DNA of 64,000 nt from Prostheceraeus crozeri (taxonomy: Eukaryota > Platyhelminthes > Polycladida > Euryleptidae), in assembly GCA_907163375.1 (NCBI GenBank), contig CAJQUW010007015.1, positions 186,001 through 250,000 of the forward strand. Reading direction: 5' to 3'. Both the position numbers and the translations under genes were made by a program. Below, in pieces: positions 45,804-54,880 of the stretch. The notes beneath the pieces were generated by a model. It had not been told where the DNA came from, did no database searches, and saw only the letters and a program-made list of their open reading frames with translations. Each line of letters opens with the position of its first letter. The first letter of the stretch is position 1.

Positions 45804-46259
45804 TTAGAAGTTATGGCAGCGTCGTCGTTTAGCGCCTGATGAATGATTAGAGACTCTGCGACGTTTGCGTGAATGCCTTTTGACTGAAGATCGCACCTTA
45901 CCAGCTCCGCGATGTTTCCTCCTTCCTTTATTCATTCGTTTAGGTGATTTCTTTCCTTGAGTAACACCAGCGAAGGTCTGCTTCAATGTTTTTAAACCGC
46001 GTTCCTTCCCACGATTCAACAAACTGCTCTTAAAACTTCTACCTCTGGAAAGATCACTAGCAACATCACCAGCAGGGCCAACGGCATTACTTAAAACATT
46101 TCGTTTTAAAGATCTTCCGACATTGGATATGAGAGGTGCTACAACAGATTTCAGTGCACCAAGTATGCTACCTCCAAGTTGGCGGCGAGCGCCGATGAAA
46201 ATTTGTCCTCCACCACTTACATAGGAGGGTCGTGAATAAAATGAGGCAGTTGGATTCAT
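45804..46259 (-). CDS. Basic core/minor virion protein, pVI/pX-like (element A)
   Basis: 151 residues. GGGQIFIGARRQLGGSILGALKSVVAPLISNVGRSLKRNV is an amphipathic segment typical of the minor virion proteins next to Polinton capsids. NAVGPAGDVASDLSRGRSFKSSL follows, then a very basic tail (RRKHRGAGKVRSSVKRHSRKRRR) able to bind DNA. The small residues before the amphipathic helix suit cleavage by the adjacent protease. Two bases separate its stop from the capsid ATG. Confidence 0.65.
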   Translation of the reverse strand: MNPTASFYSRPSYVSGGGQIFIGARRQLGGSILGALKSVVAPLISNVGRSLKRNVLSNAVGPAGDVASDLSRGRSFKSSLLNRGKERGLKTLKQTFAGVTQGKKSPKRMNKGRRKHRGAGKVRSSVKRHSRKRRRVSNHSSGAKRRRCHNF

Positions 46260-46300
46260 AGCTCAAACCCTAAACATTGTTAGTTACAACTTTGCATGAA

Positions 46301-47521
46301 TCACTGTCGATCACTTAGATGAAAGATGTCGGCACGACGCATCCAAGAGTTCATACTTGAAGGATAACCAGTCCATTTAACAAGACACCATTCTTCACCT
46401 TGCCGTTTTTTACATCGAATGATTTTCTCTACCAAATATGTTTCACTTTCAGTGACTACCTCAATCTCATCGCGGTAAAAGCTACCCTCAATTTCTTCAT
46501 TATCGTAATCTTTCAACTTGTAGGTGGTCGGAGAGTCTTTTTGATTAATCCTTGATACTGTAAATACCTCCTCTGTCCAATTCGGAAGGTACCCTTTAGC
46601 AAAAACACTCTTCACTTTTGAGATACGAACTTTATCACCAATTTTCACATCACTTTTCACATGAGTGCGTTTACGTTGGAATGATTCGCGCACTTTATCT
46701 ACATTGTCAGCATTTACATCTACTGGTCTGAGTCCAATAGAGCGATGGATAGAGTGATTGTAGGCATGGAGTGTATCTTGTAGAACCTTTGTCCAATTTT
46801 GTGTCAAGTTGGCAGTAAAATGTCGCCACAAGCGATTTTTTAATGTGCGATTAAAACGTTCAACGAGTGCAGCTTTATAAGCACTCTTTACACTAAACAA
46901 CTCAATGTCATGCCTCTCAAATAATCTTCTCACATGCTGATTTTCAAACTCTTTTCCTTGATCACTCTGAATTCTTTTTGGAATGTGACCTTCTCGAAAA
47001 ATTGTTTGGAATGCTTTTGCTACTCCTTTCCCTTCTTTAGTTTTTAAAGGTTGAGCCCACGCATAACGCGAGAAAATATCAATGACGGTTAAAATAAAAT
47101 TATTGCCCGAGTTATGTTTTGAAATGGAGGCAACATCACACAAATCTGCTTGCCACTGTTCATCGATGTCATGAACAATATAATGGCGGGTGCGGTACTT
47201 CTTTTTCGCTTGTTTGTGGAGTGTATAGGTAGCCTGACCCTTTAACCATCGTTTCACTTGTGATTGTGGAAGACCACTCGCTTTTGATAATTTCTTGATA
47301 GATGCAAATCCTGCCGGATGTTTTACATCATAATAGATTGACTTCAAACGTTCAGCCGATGACGACTGACTCTTTTTCCTCCTTCTCATCTTTTTGTTTT
47401 CTTGCCTTTCTACATTTACAACAACTGCAGCATTTAGCTTTAGCGGTTTTGCGATCGTGTTCACATTGCTTAGGGGTTTCATTGTGAGAGCTGGCGCAGC
47501 AAGTGCAAGTGACAACGACAT
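46301..47521 (-). CDS. Integrase with chromodomain (element A)
   Basis: 406 residues, open. Helix-turn-helix-like N-terminal region (GFASIKKLSKASGLPQSQVKRWLKG), then a retroviral-type core with Asp126 (WQADLCD), Asp187 (IQSDQGKEFEN) and Glu221 (LVERFNRTLKN), and a KIGDKVRISKVKS domain. A C-terminal chromodomain follows (YLVEKIIRCKKRQGEEWCLVKWTGYPSSMNSW). It would cut and join element ends into host DNA; the 6-bp GACAAC duplication is its expected trace. The first ~44 residues may be non-native; MRRRKKSQSS is an alternative start. No PLA2 domain here, unlike B. Confidence 0.9.
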   Translation of the reverse strand: MSLSLALAAPALTMKPLSNVNTIAKPLKLNAAVVVNVERQENKKMRRRKKSQSSSAERLKSIYYDVKHPAGFASIKKLSKASGLPQSQVKRWLKGQATYTLHKQAKKKYRTRHYIVHDIDEQWQADLCDVASISKHNSGNNFILTVIDIFSRYAWAQPLKTKEGKGVAKAFQTIFREGHIPKRIQSDQGKEFENQHVRRLFERHDIELFSVKSAYKAALVERFNRTLKNRLWRHFTANLTQNWTKVLQDTLHAYNHSIHRSIGLRPVDVNADNVDKVRESFQRKRTHVKSDVKIGDKVRISKVKSVFAKGYLPNWTEEVFTVSRINQKDSPTTYKLKDYDNEEIEGSFYRDEIEVVTESETYLVEKIIRCKKRQGEEWCLVKWTGYPSSMNSWMRRADIFHLSDRQ

Positions 47522-47568
47522 TCACCTCTGGCGGCTCATTACATGGCAAGCAACACATCTGCTTCATA

Positions 47569-48168
47569 TTAATAGTCTGAGAACATACATTTCCTAGGAG
47601 GAGCTGTTTTACGTTTTCCTTTTACTAGTTTTAGTGGTGATGTAGATCTACGTCGAGTTCTTCCTCTTGTTTGCTTAGTGAGTGTGGGAGGGGATGTAGC
47701 AGGTGACGTCTTAAACCAATTTGTTAGCATTTTCATCGTCTGAAGCATTGGAGCAGTAGCCACTGTTGAATCAAGTTCTTTCAATGTCTCATTATTCAAA
47801 GCAAATTTTGGCACATTATGCTTTTTCAATAGTTTAAGAAAGTATGACCAACCAGGTGGAACATAGCCCTGACGGCGCTTTCTACCTGTCGCATACTGAA
47901 TCAAGTCTTCATAACGTGAAGCATCAATCACTTTATTTTCATCTGTAATGATTTCTCCTCTATGATTTACATTGAGATGGGGTTCAATACTGTTGAAAAG
48001 AGATATGGCATGTGCGCGAGATGCTAAAGGTGTAGCAGTCGATACAGAGTCACGCATGTTATTCTTCAAATTTTTCAATTGCTCAACAGTTTCCGATTGT
48101 AATAATACAGCACGATGTGGATCTTTGATGTGAACATTTTGCTGATAATCTATTTCTTTCCTATACAT
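47569..48168 (-). CDS. Conserved Polinton structural protein with PPGW motif (element A)
   Basis: 199 residues. ...ENKVIDASRYEDLIQYATGRKRRQGYVPPGWSYFLKLLKKHNVPKFALNNETL is the landmark of an uncharacterised protein that in animal Polintons sits between integrase and packaging ATPase, as here. The C-terminal tail is basic and Thr/Ser-rich (KQTRGRTRRRSTSP). It may be the functional partner of B's 278-residue protein. Role inferred only from position. Confidence 0.5.
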   Translation of the reverse strand: MYRKEIDYQQNVHIKDPHRAVLLQSETVEQLKNLKNNMRDSVSTATPLASRAHAISLFNSIEPHLNVNHRGEIITDENKVIDASRYEDLIQYATGRKRRQGYVPPGWSYFLKLLKKHNVPKFALNNETLKELDSTVATAPMLQTMKMLTNWFKTSPATSPPTLTKQTRGRTRRRSTSPLKLVKGKRKTAPPRKCMFSDY

Positions 48169-48257
48169 TTGATTTGCGAGAGGTTGCTTTACTTGCTACA
48201 TGGCAGTCAATTGTACATATTCATCCTGAGGAATAACAATCATGCGAGAATAAGAAC

Positions 48258-48923
48258 TCATAGTTTGTAGATAATCATGGGAGTTTTCAAAATATCACTT
48301 CGAAATCTAAATTCTTCCGGACACTCTTGCGTAAAGTCAATGAATAAGTAACCGTATGGTTTTTCAGTAGCTGCTTGAAAAATTTCAATTAAGGCTTTTG
48401 ATCCTCTGGGTGCAACTTGTCGCGCTAAAATTTCAAATTGACTTTTATCTCGGGGATTCTTGAAAATAGCATAATAGTGTGTATTCAGGCTTCGTGTACG
48501 AGCTTCTTTTCCATCAGGAAACAAATTTTGTGTGATATAGATGATAAAGCACCTTTTATGATGTGCTTCGCGAGTGGACATATCTGTAACATCTTTTGAA
48601 TTCTTACTTTCTTTTAATAAATCATCCAATACAACAACATCATTAGACTGAAGTTTATCCACTGCAATAATTCCTTCATGTCGAATAAAGTTGCGACTTT
48701 GCAATTCCTGAAACAGCGACGGTTGATAAATACCATAACACCAAATCACTCGATTGATAGGTTCCTTAAACAACTCCCTTCTTTTATCCAATAAATTCAG
48801 CGTGAAAACAGTTTTACCTGCATGAGATGGACCTGATACAGTCAGAACTTTATCGCATTGAAGTCTGAAATCCATTTTAATACTTTGAGATTCAACATTT
48901 GCATAATTAACGCTTAGAGCCAA
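48258..48923 (-). CDS. Genome-packaging ATPase, FtsK/HerA (A32-like) (element A)
   Basis: 221 residues, open. Walker A GPSHAGKT at 31-38, Walker B DVVVLDDLL near 97, sensor block CFIIYITQNLFPDGKEARTRSLNTHYYAIF. Classic Polinton packaging ATPase. Its start overlaps the end of the next upstream gene by 17 bp. Confidence 0.9.
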   Translation of the reverse strand: MALSVNYANVESQSIKMDFRLQCDKVLTVSGPSHAGKTVFTLNLLDKRRELFKEPINRVIWCYGIYQPSLFQELQSRNFIRHEGIIAVDKLQSNDVVVLDDLLKESKNSKDVTDMSTREAHHKRCFIIYITQNLFPDGKEARTRSLNTHYYAIFKNPRDKSQFEILARQVAPRGSKALIEIFQAATEKPYGYLFIDFTQECPEEFRFRSDILKTPMIIYKL

Positions 48924-49194
48924 AGATATTACCCAATAGGTTACCCACGACAGGAGCTAACATTGGAAGTATTGTTGAAAGGAAACCACCCTTTTGTGTT
49001 AGAGTTTTCCTCTTTCTTTGAAGGATGACTTTAGGATTGGAGATGAAACGCAATTTTGTGGCATATCGCTTAAGTAACTTTCGTTGTTTTGGTGCTAATT
49101 TCTTCGTCCTCAACTTCCTCACATGAGAAATAATTTCACGAATGAATTTATCGTTAGCATGTCGTATAGCATTGTATCGCTGATTTGCTTTCAT
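48907..49194 (-). CDS. Small basic membrane-active virion protein (element A)
   Basis: 95 residues. Highly basic first two thirds (RKLRTKKLAPKQRKLLKRYATKL), then KGGFLSTILPMLAPVVGNLLGNIFGSKR, the GG-FL..LP...P hydrophobic motif of a minor Polinton virion protein. B's equivalent is at 26,410-26,895. Overlaps the packaging ATPase start by 17 bp, suggesting a shared transcript. Confidence 0.6.
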   Translation of the reverse strand: MKANQRYNAIRHANDKFIREIISHVRKLRTKKLAPKQRKLLKRYATKLRFISNPKVILQRKRKTLTQKGGFLSTILPMLAPVVGNLLGNIFGSKR

Positions 49195-49324
49195 TCGTCG
49201 GAGAGCTTGAATGGCTGAAAGAAAACTTTGAAGACTTTTGACTTTTACGTTTCGTCATTTTACGTTTCGCCATTTTCCGTGTTAGTCTTTGCTAAAACCT
49301 ATCTTTACCACATTTGCATAGGTA

Positions 49325-49654
49325 CTAACTATTGCGGCATAAGTGACACTCGAAATGAGCAATATCACAGTGGTTACATTTGCAAAGTTGAATGCAATTA
49401 CGTATGAAACAGCGTTGACAAAAAGCATGCTTACATCTCTTGAAGATGCGCTTTTCATTTCCATCCTTTCGCTTACATACATCACAACACATAGTCTCAC
49501 CGTTACTGATGTCTATAGCAAGTCTTTTTGAAGATATGAATTTGCTAGCCTTTTCTAAATAATAGACGCATGTACAGAAGGAATATACTTCGAGAGTGAG
49601 CAGACATAGCTCGAAAACCAGTTGTGCTACAATCAAGTACCACTGCATTTTCAA
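49325..49654 (-). CDS. RING-like protein with hydrophobic N terminus (element A)
   Basis: 109 residues. Signal/membrane segment at the start (WYLIVAQLVFELCLLTLEVY), then CCDVC (x13) RCKHAFCQRC (x7) CKCNHC, the order of cysteines and histidine of a RING finger, which typically recruits ubiquitin-conjugating enzymes. A membrane-bound viral E3 ligase is a plausible reading. A second RING-like protein lies at 50,730-50,957. Confidence 0.5.
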   Translation of the reverse strand: MKMQWYLIVAQLVFELCLLTLEVYSFCTCVYYLEKASKFISSKRLAIDISNGETMCCDVCKRKDGNEKRIFKRCKHAFCQRCFIRNCIQLCKCNHCDIAHFECHLCRNS

Positions 49655-49949
49655 TTCTTCTTTATGGAAAGTTGAATGTGAATATCTGAAATCGCTTCAA
49701 TCACTAGACTGCTACCATGATGGTTAAATGCGTTAAGACGTTCAGCAATTTTTATCATATGTCTTTTAAAAATTCTTGGGGGTGATCTACCACTTCTATT
49801 GAATAAGAAGCAAAATGGAAAGAGCGACCTTCCACCTCTTCCTTTCCAAAATGACTAAACTTAATTTTCGCAACTAATCGCGCCATGACAATGCTATCAG
49901 AGAATGTATTCATTAACTCTAGAAATAGAGTGCTAGCATCATCGACCAC
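49640..49949 (-). pseudogene. Trace of a shared accessory gene (element A)
   Basis: Minus-strand coding trace: FSDSIVMARLVAKIKFSHFGKEEVEGRSFHFASYSIEVVDHP, then an AERLNAFNHHGSSLVIEAISDIHIQL stretch. The latter resembles C at 4,868-5,092. Broken. The repeated presence in both elements argues for a once-conserved gene of unknown function. Confidence 0.4.
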
Positions 49950-50147
49950 TGCTTAGATGTCGGTCTCATCTTTCTGAAAATTTATCACATAATCTTGAAC
50001 AGCTCCTTTTAAACTTTGCCTATGAAAATGTAATGTTCCGCAGTCGTTTGAGAAAGACATGATCGCCCTTTATCTAACCCATCCATTGCATGAAAACAAC
50101 AACTCTTCTCATAGTAACATTTATTGAATAATGGTAACAAGCATGCA

Positions 50148-50678
50148 TTATAAATCAATGGTTTGAAACAGATAAAATAGATACAGCTGGTAACTATCAT
50201 ACAGCGAGAAATGATAACCATACAGGACTTTGGCAGTGTTGAGGTAAGGAGGAAAGTAGCATTGGTTATGAACGTAGCTACTACAACGAACAGACAAAAT
50301 AGGAACACACAAATCCTTAAAACGTTTCGTGACTTCATGGTAGTGTTGATTCACTCTACTATCCCAAGGCGGGAGCAAAATGTCATCAATGATTAGATTG
50401 GGAAATACTTTCCTCTCCTTACCAGGATTATTACAAAAGATGCGTATAACATTGAAAGCAGCTAACCATCGTTTAAAGTCAATAAGAAGAGCACTCTCAC
50501 AAGAAAAGCCATAGTCTTGCAAATATTTCAGATTAAGTCCATGAATGTGTTTTCTCGCCCATTGATCAACATTGGGATTGCAGTTGGCATGTTGATGATA
50601 GACACTGACAATCTGATATTTCCAATTGTTCATAGCAATAGCACTGAGCTCCTGTACAGGTTCACCCTCACAATCCAT
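50148..50678 (-). CDS. DEDDh exonuclease-like protein (element A)
   Basis: 176 residues starting MDCEGEPVQELSAIAM, where D-x-E at the end of a first strand fits the first motif of DnaQ/TREX-type exonucleases. KHIHGLNLKYLQDYGF..ALLIDFKRWL has the usual HG...L...G......F pattern that follows, and YHFSLYDSYQLYLFYL supplies a late His and Asp. If correct it would trim or proofread DNA or degrade host nucleic acid. I place it by pattern; it could be another alpha/beta protein. Confidence 0.4.
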   Translation of the reverse strand: MDCEGEPVQELSAIAMNNWKYQIVSVYHQHANCNPNVDQWARKHIHGLNLKYLQDYGFSCESALLIDFKRWLAAFNVIRIFCNNPGKERKVFPNLIIDDILLPPWDSRVNQHYHEVTKRFKDLCVPILSVRCSSYVHNQCYFPPYLNTAKVLYGYHFSLYDSYQLYLFYLFQTIDL

Positions 50679-50729
50679 AAAATGATGATAGAAGCCTAAG
50701 ACGGAAATTTACACATCTAAGGAAACGTT

Positions 50730-50957
50730 CTATAACATATTACAAAATGAAGAATTACATCGATGCTTTTCACGACAAAATACACAAATGATATGATGGC
50801 AACGAAGAAGTAAAATGTATCTAATGAGACCACGGCTATGACACTCAAAGCACATGAGCGAATTGTCATAGGGTAGAGTTAGGAAAGGACTAGTAATTCT
50901 CCTTCTTTGATTTGCGTTTTGATGCAGCATTCTTCTCCGACTTGCGCTTCGTACCAC
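50730..50957 (-). CDS. Second RING-like zinc protein (element A)
   Basis: 75 residues. Basic N terminus, then CFECHSRGLIRYILLLRCHHIICVFCREKHRCNSSFC: Cys-x2-Cys, Cys-His-x3-Cys-x2-Cys and a final Cys pair, a short RING/zinc-binding order. It overlaps the end of the next gene upstream (to 50,890) in another frame, so the start is uncertain. Confidence 0.4.
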   Translation of the reverse strand: MVRSASRRRMLHQNANQRRRITSPFLTLPYDNSLMCFECHSRGLIRYILLLRCHHIICVFCREKHRCNSSFCNML

Positions 50958-51664
50958 TGCTGTTAAGGATTTGATCGATTATGTCGTCCACGTTGGGTGG
51001 TTTTGGAATATATAGGATGGATTCCATATGCATGGAGAGAGAGGCTATTTTATTATCCTTGTGTCGACCATAATATAGCCCATTCACGTTGAAAAGGATA
51101 TCCCAAGTAACTTCTTCGAGCTCGTCGCATGTGATGGATGTTGAATGATCTCTCTCCTTCTTATAGTAAGTGCACCAATGTGATACCGGTAGGCAAATGT
51201 GATTACCATCCCAAATCTTTCTATAGGGAGTATCCTTGTCATCTCTCGCCTTCCACTCTTGAGCAAGAGGAATAGGAATGTCCATATTTAATGTCACGTA
51301 CTCCTCAATAATATCAAGTTGGTGGCGAATGTACGGACTCACGGGGATCAGTATGTAGTCCCCATACTGATTGTGCATTATCTTGACATCCGTGGAAGGG
51401 AGCATTCCCGTTTGGAGTACTACGCTATGATCGTCATAACGCAAGACTTGTTTAAATTTACGCTGTAGCGGTGTAGGATTATGTACCTTGGTTGTTTCTT
51501 CCACTGGCCTCAGTTGTAGATGATCTGATCGTAGCGGACCTAGTAACGTTTGACCGCCATTTTGTCCTACTAGTGCAGCAGATGGAGTAGATGCCTGAAA
51601 ATGAAAAAGATTGTATTAAGTTAACGTTCGAGGGAGGAGAGGGAGGAAAGTAGCGACTTACCAT
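50890..51664 (-). CDS. Accessory protein with intron directly after its ATG (element A)
   Basis: ATG at 51,664-51,662, then a GTAAGT donor immediately and a 67-bp intron ending TTTTCATTTTCAG at 51,595. The body runs to 50,890 and encodes ~235 residues: KFKQVLRYDDHSVVLQTGMLP, DYILIPVSPYIRHQLDIIEEY, WCTYYKKERDH, and a basic nuclear-localisation-like tail (TKRKSEKNAASKRKSKKE). Unknown family. TATATAAATAG lies ~95 nt upstream of the ATG (around 51,755). The polymerase gene of A has the same ATG-intron arrangement with the same intron length. Confidence 0.55.
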
Positions 51665-51799
51665 TTTAGTTGGATAATAGAATAGGGAACTAGAGAGAGA
51701 GAAAATGTGCGTCCGTCCCTCGTGTGATTCAACGATGGAATGATTCTCACTGTGGAAGGCTCGCTATTTATATAGAAATGCTTGATTCTCATTGGATGA

Positions 51800-52407
51800 T
51801 GATCCTCATTGGACAATAACATCAAGCTGATTCCAAATCTGGCCTCCGTTTACCAATCCGAGCCTTCATTCGCCTGCTGGAGCTGTTTCTTGGGAAATTC
51901 TAACTTTTTTCGTCAATCTCCCAAAATCTTGAATGGCGTCTCACATCTAAACGAAGACAGATATGAACAAGCCGTTTCTTTCACTGAATTTGTCTCACTC
52001 TTAGCTTTCAAACGAGCTATTGCACGACTTCCTACGATCTCTAGAACCAAAGTTGGAAGATCGGTGCCGGGGGGGGGGGGGACGTCAGCGAAACTTTTTC
52101 TCTCCGATTGACTTGAAACTCACCATACCGATGCAGAATTTCACGCTGAATCCGAATCTGGCGTCCGTTTTCCCATTCGATGCTTCGTTTTGGCGCTACA
52201 GCCCAAAACGACCAAAATTCTAACTCTGTCGTTTTTTCGCCAATCTCCCAAATCTTAAATGGTGCCTCACATCTAAACGAAGACAGATATGAACAAGCCG
52301 ATTCTTTCAGTGAATTTGTCTCACTCTTAGCTTTCAAACGAGCTATTGCACGACAAAATCCGTCCACTGGAAGCCAAGATCGAAGCTAGCTCTCCCGAGG
52401 GGGGGGG
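51800..52407. repeat. Inner right terminal region of element A
   Basis: Two diverged copies of a unit with TCTCACTCTTAGCTTTCAAACGAGCTATTGCACGAC and ATCTAAACGAAGACAGATATGAACAAGCC (first near 51,945, second near 52,270). The first ends with an 11-base G run and GACGTCAG. Related to the end of element C at 7,500-7,790. Frames here are repeat by-products. Confidence 0.6.
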
Positions 52408-53380
52408 GTCAGTGAAATTTGATGAAACAAACTTTGGTGAGGGTCCCAGGTCGAAATGCCACACTTTGGAAAATTTTCAAAATTTTACCCATACAAAGTC
52501 ACTCTGACACTTAGGATTCTTTCAGGTGAGCTCCGACCTAAAATCTTGTAACAGCTCTAACTTTTGAACGGCTGGTCCGATTGACTCGCGACAAAAATGT
52601 CGTCGAGCAGTTTTTTCTCCTCTTTCAAACGAGTAGCTGTAAGACAAAATCCGTCCACTAGAACCTAAGTTAGAAGATTGCTGTCGGGGGGGGGGTCAGT
52701 GAAATTTGATGAAACAAACTTTGGTGAGGGTCCCAGGTCGAAATGCCACACTTTGGAAAATTTTCAAAATTTTACCCATACAAAGTCACTCTGACACAGG
52801 ATTTTTTCAGTGAGCTCCGACCTAAAATCTTGTAACAGCTCTAACTTTTGAACGGCTGGTCCGATTGACTCGCAACAAAAATGTCGTCGAGCAGTTTTTT
52901 CTCCTCTTTCAAACGAGTAGCTGTAAGACAAAATCCGTCCACTAGAACCAAAGTTAGAAGATTGCTGTCGGGGGGGGGTCAGCGAAATTTGATGAAACAA
53001 ACTTTGGTGAGGGTCCCAGGTCGAAATGCCACACTTTGGAAAATTTTCAAAATTTTGTCCATACAAAGTCACTCTGACACTTAGGATTTTTTCAGGTGAG
53101 CTACGACAGTCCACCCTCCCAACCTGGCCGGCACACCACGCCAACCTGGACAGCACATCACCGCGCGCTACGACGGACGGCCAGAGGGGGGGGACGTCAG
53201 ACTCGAAGCAACACGGCGGCACACCACGACCGACTCGACGGACAGGAGGGGGGGACGTCAAACTCGAAGCAACACGACGCCACACCACGACCGACACGAC
53301 GGACAGGAGGGGGGGACGTCAGCGACTTTTTCGACGGCGGCCATCTTGCGCTATCCAGAAGTGGAGTTTTACTTACTACT
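52408..53380. repeat. Right terminal inverted repeat of element A
   Basis: Tandem ~285-bp units starting at 52,408, 52,695 and 52,978 (spacing 287 and 283), each opening GTCAG(T/C)GAAATTTGATGAAAC after a G run. After 53,097 a GC-rich tract with three ~55-bp units, each with a G run and GACGTCA. The end reads GAGTTTTACTTACTACT. It matches the left repeat (10,542-10,915 plus 30,597 onward) in reverse complement. Confidence 0.85.
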
Positions 53381-53386
53381 GACAAC
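53381..53386. repeat. Right target-site duplication of element A (GACAAC)
   Basis: Second copy of GACAAC, followed at once by SLC22 coding sequence in phase with the upstream exon. Confidence 0.9.
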
Positions 53387-54880
53387 CATTCGAGCCATGT
53401 ACAGAGTATGCCATGGATTATCTTTGGTCTCGCATCAAACCAAATACAACTCTGGATGAAGCTCTGGAAAAACGGTCATCGATGTATTCGAATTTAACCA
53501 CTCGACAATGCAGCAGAAATGTCAAATTCGTTCCTAATTCAATAATGCGCTTATCTATCGGTCAGGACTTTCAAGCAGTCTGCAATCAGAAATATTATGC
53601 ATCGCTTAGCAATTCAATGTACATTTGGGGAATGTTCGTTGGATTCTTTCTAGCTGGTCCATTGGGTGACAACTTTGGGAGACGATCGACAATATTATGG
53701 TCAAATTTAATTGGTCACACATTTGCTATGCTAACTGCAACAAGTGTTAATATTTGGATGTTTGCTGCAATGCGATTTCTTGTCGCTTTATTCAATAGTA
53801 TTGGATTCATTGTTGGATGTGTCATGATCAATGAGATTGCTGGAAGAGATGGTCGAAATGCAGTTCAGATGCTGCAAAGAGTTGAAGGAATATGTGTTGC
53901 TCAACCAATTTTAATCCTTTTGTTTTATCTCGTTCAGAATTGGAGATGGATTAATTTCGCCTTTGCTTACCCAATTATCTTTACTTTCGTAGGTTTCTAC
54001 GCCTGGACCGAAAGCGCAAGATGGTTGCTATCAAAGGGCCGTGTAGAAGAAAGTCAGAATGCAATAATGACCATCTTGTCACTTAGCGGGAGAAGTCTAA
54101 ATGAAGCTGAGTCATCTGAGCTAATGACCGAGCTGCTGGATATAATAAAAACAGAGAATATGAACAAGAAGAATATGATGACGAAGAAATTGAGATGAAA
54201 GAAGCTGAAGAGGATTATCCAAAAATGATAAATCCATCAGTCCGGAATAATCTCTCCACAGGTGAATGGCAAAGGATGACCTTCCTTTTTCGCAACCCTA
54301 AATCAAGGAGGAACTTTGTCGTCGTGATAATAGTTTTTTTCTTCATACTTTTATTTATTTTTTGACAGCATTCTACTCAGTGCGACTGCAAGGTAATCCT
54401 TACATAATAGCACTTTTGACATGTGTGATAGGTTTGCCAGGAATAATATTGCAGTGGACAGTTTACAGGTTATTTGATCGAAAATGGCCAATGGTAGTAT
54501 TTTTTGGATGCTCTGCGACGTTGATTGGTATGGCATTTGGTCTAATGTGGGCAGGATATAATGGTATTCCAGTAATTGCCGTGACAACCGCCTCAATGCT
54601 GTTCGTTGATGGATTATTTGGAATGATTTATATTAGAGTACCAGAAATGTTTCCTGCTGAATATCGAGCAACAGCTCTTGGCTTTAGTGGAAGCATAGCC
54701 ATCTTCGGAGCTATAGCTGCCATGTATGTTGAACGCTTGGATGAGATGACATCTTGGACACCTTTGCCACTTTTGATATCCACTATCGCGGCTTTCTTTG
54801 CATTTCTTGTGTCGTTCTTGATGCCTCCAGGTAAAGGTGAAATGACAGATTTGGTTTCGACGAAGAATGAACAGCAGTAA
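53387..54880 (+). pseudogene. SLC22-type organic cation transporter, main part (host)
   Basis: Continuation of the gene begun at 10,284. Family landmarks: EPCTEYAMDY at the end of the outer loop, LADNxGRR-like GPLGDNFGRRSTILWSN between spans 2 and 3, TESARWLLSKGR before the central loop, and RVPEMFPAEYRATALGF late. About eleven further hydrophobic spans are recognisable. Two frame changes are seen near 54,170 (central acidic loop) and near 54,357 in a T-rich run, and the 3' end is at 54,880. With the insertion of A and the early shift near 10,355 the gene is dead in this copy. Host gene, major facilitator superfamily. Confidence 0.85.

Larger units (their letters stand above)
10542..53380. 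mobile_element. Fossil Polinton A, inserted in the SLC22 exon, with element B nested in it
   Basis: 42,839 bp overall, about 23.15 kb without nested element B and its duplication. Ends are inverted: AGTAGTAAGTAAAACTCCACTTCTGG at left, its reverse complement at right, continued by GC-rich and 285-bp repeats. Gene set: zinc-finger/coiled-coil protein, small accessory proteins, polymerase B, two penton-like proteins, PC4-like pair, TBP-like protein, protease, capsid, basic virion protein, integrase, ATPase and more accessory genes. Many frames are open, but the polymerase and a few others are broken (about five to eight breaks in all). Older than B, which sits inside it. Confidence 0.9.

Noticed and set aside
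50009-50338. 109-residue hydrophobic frame resembling a membrane protein
   Set aside because: Overlaps the exonuclease-like gene in another frame and has no homologue or promoter support.
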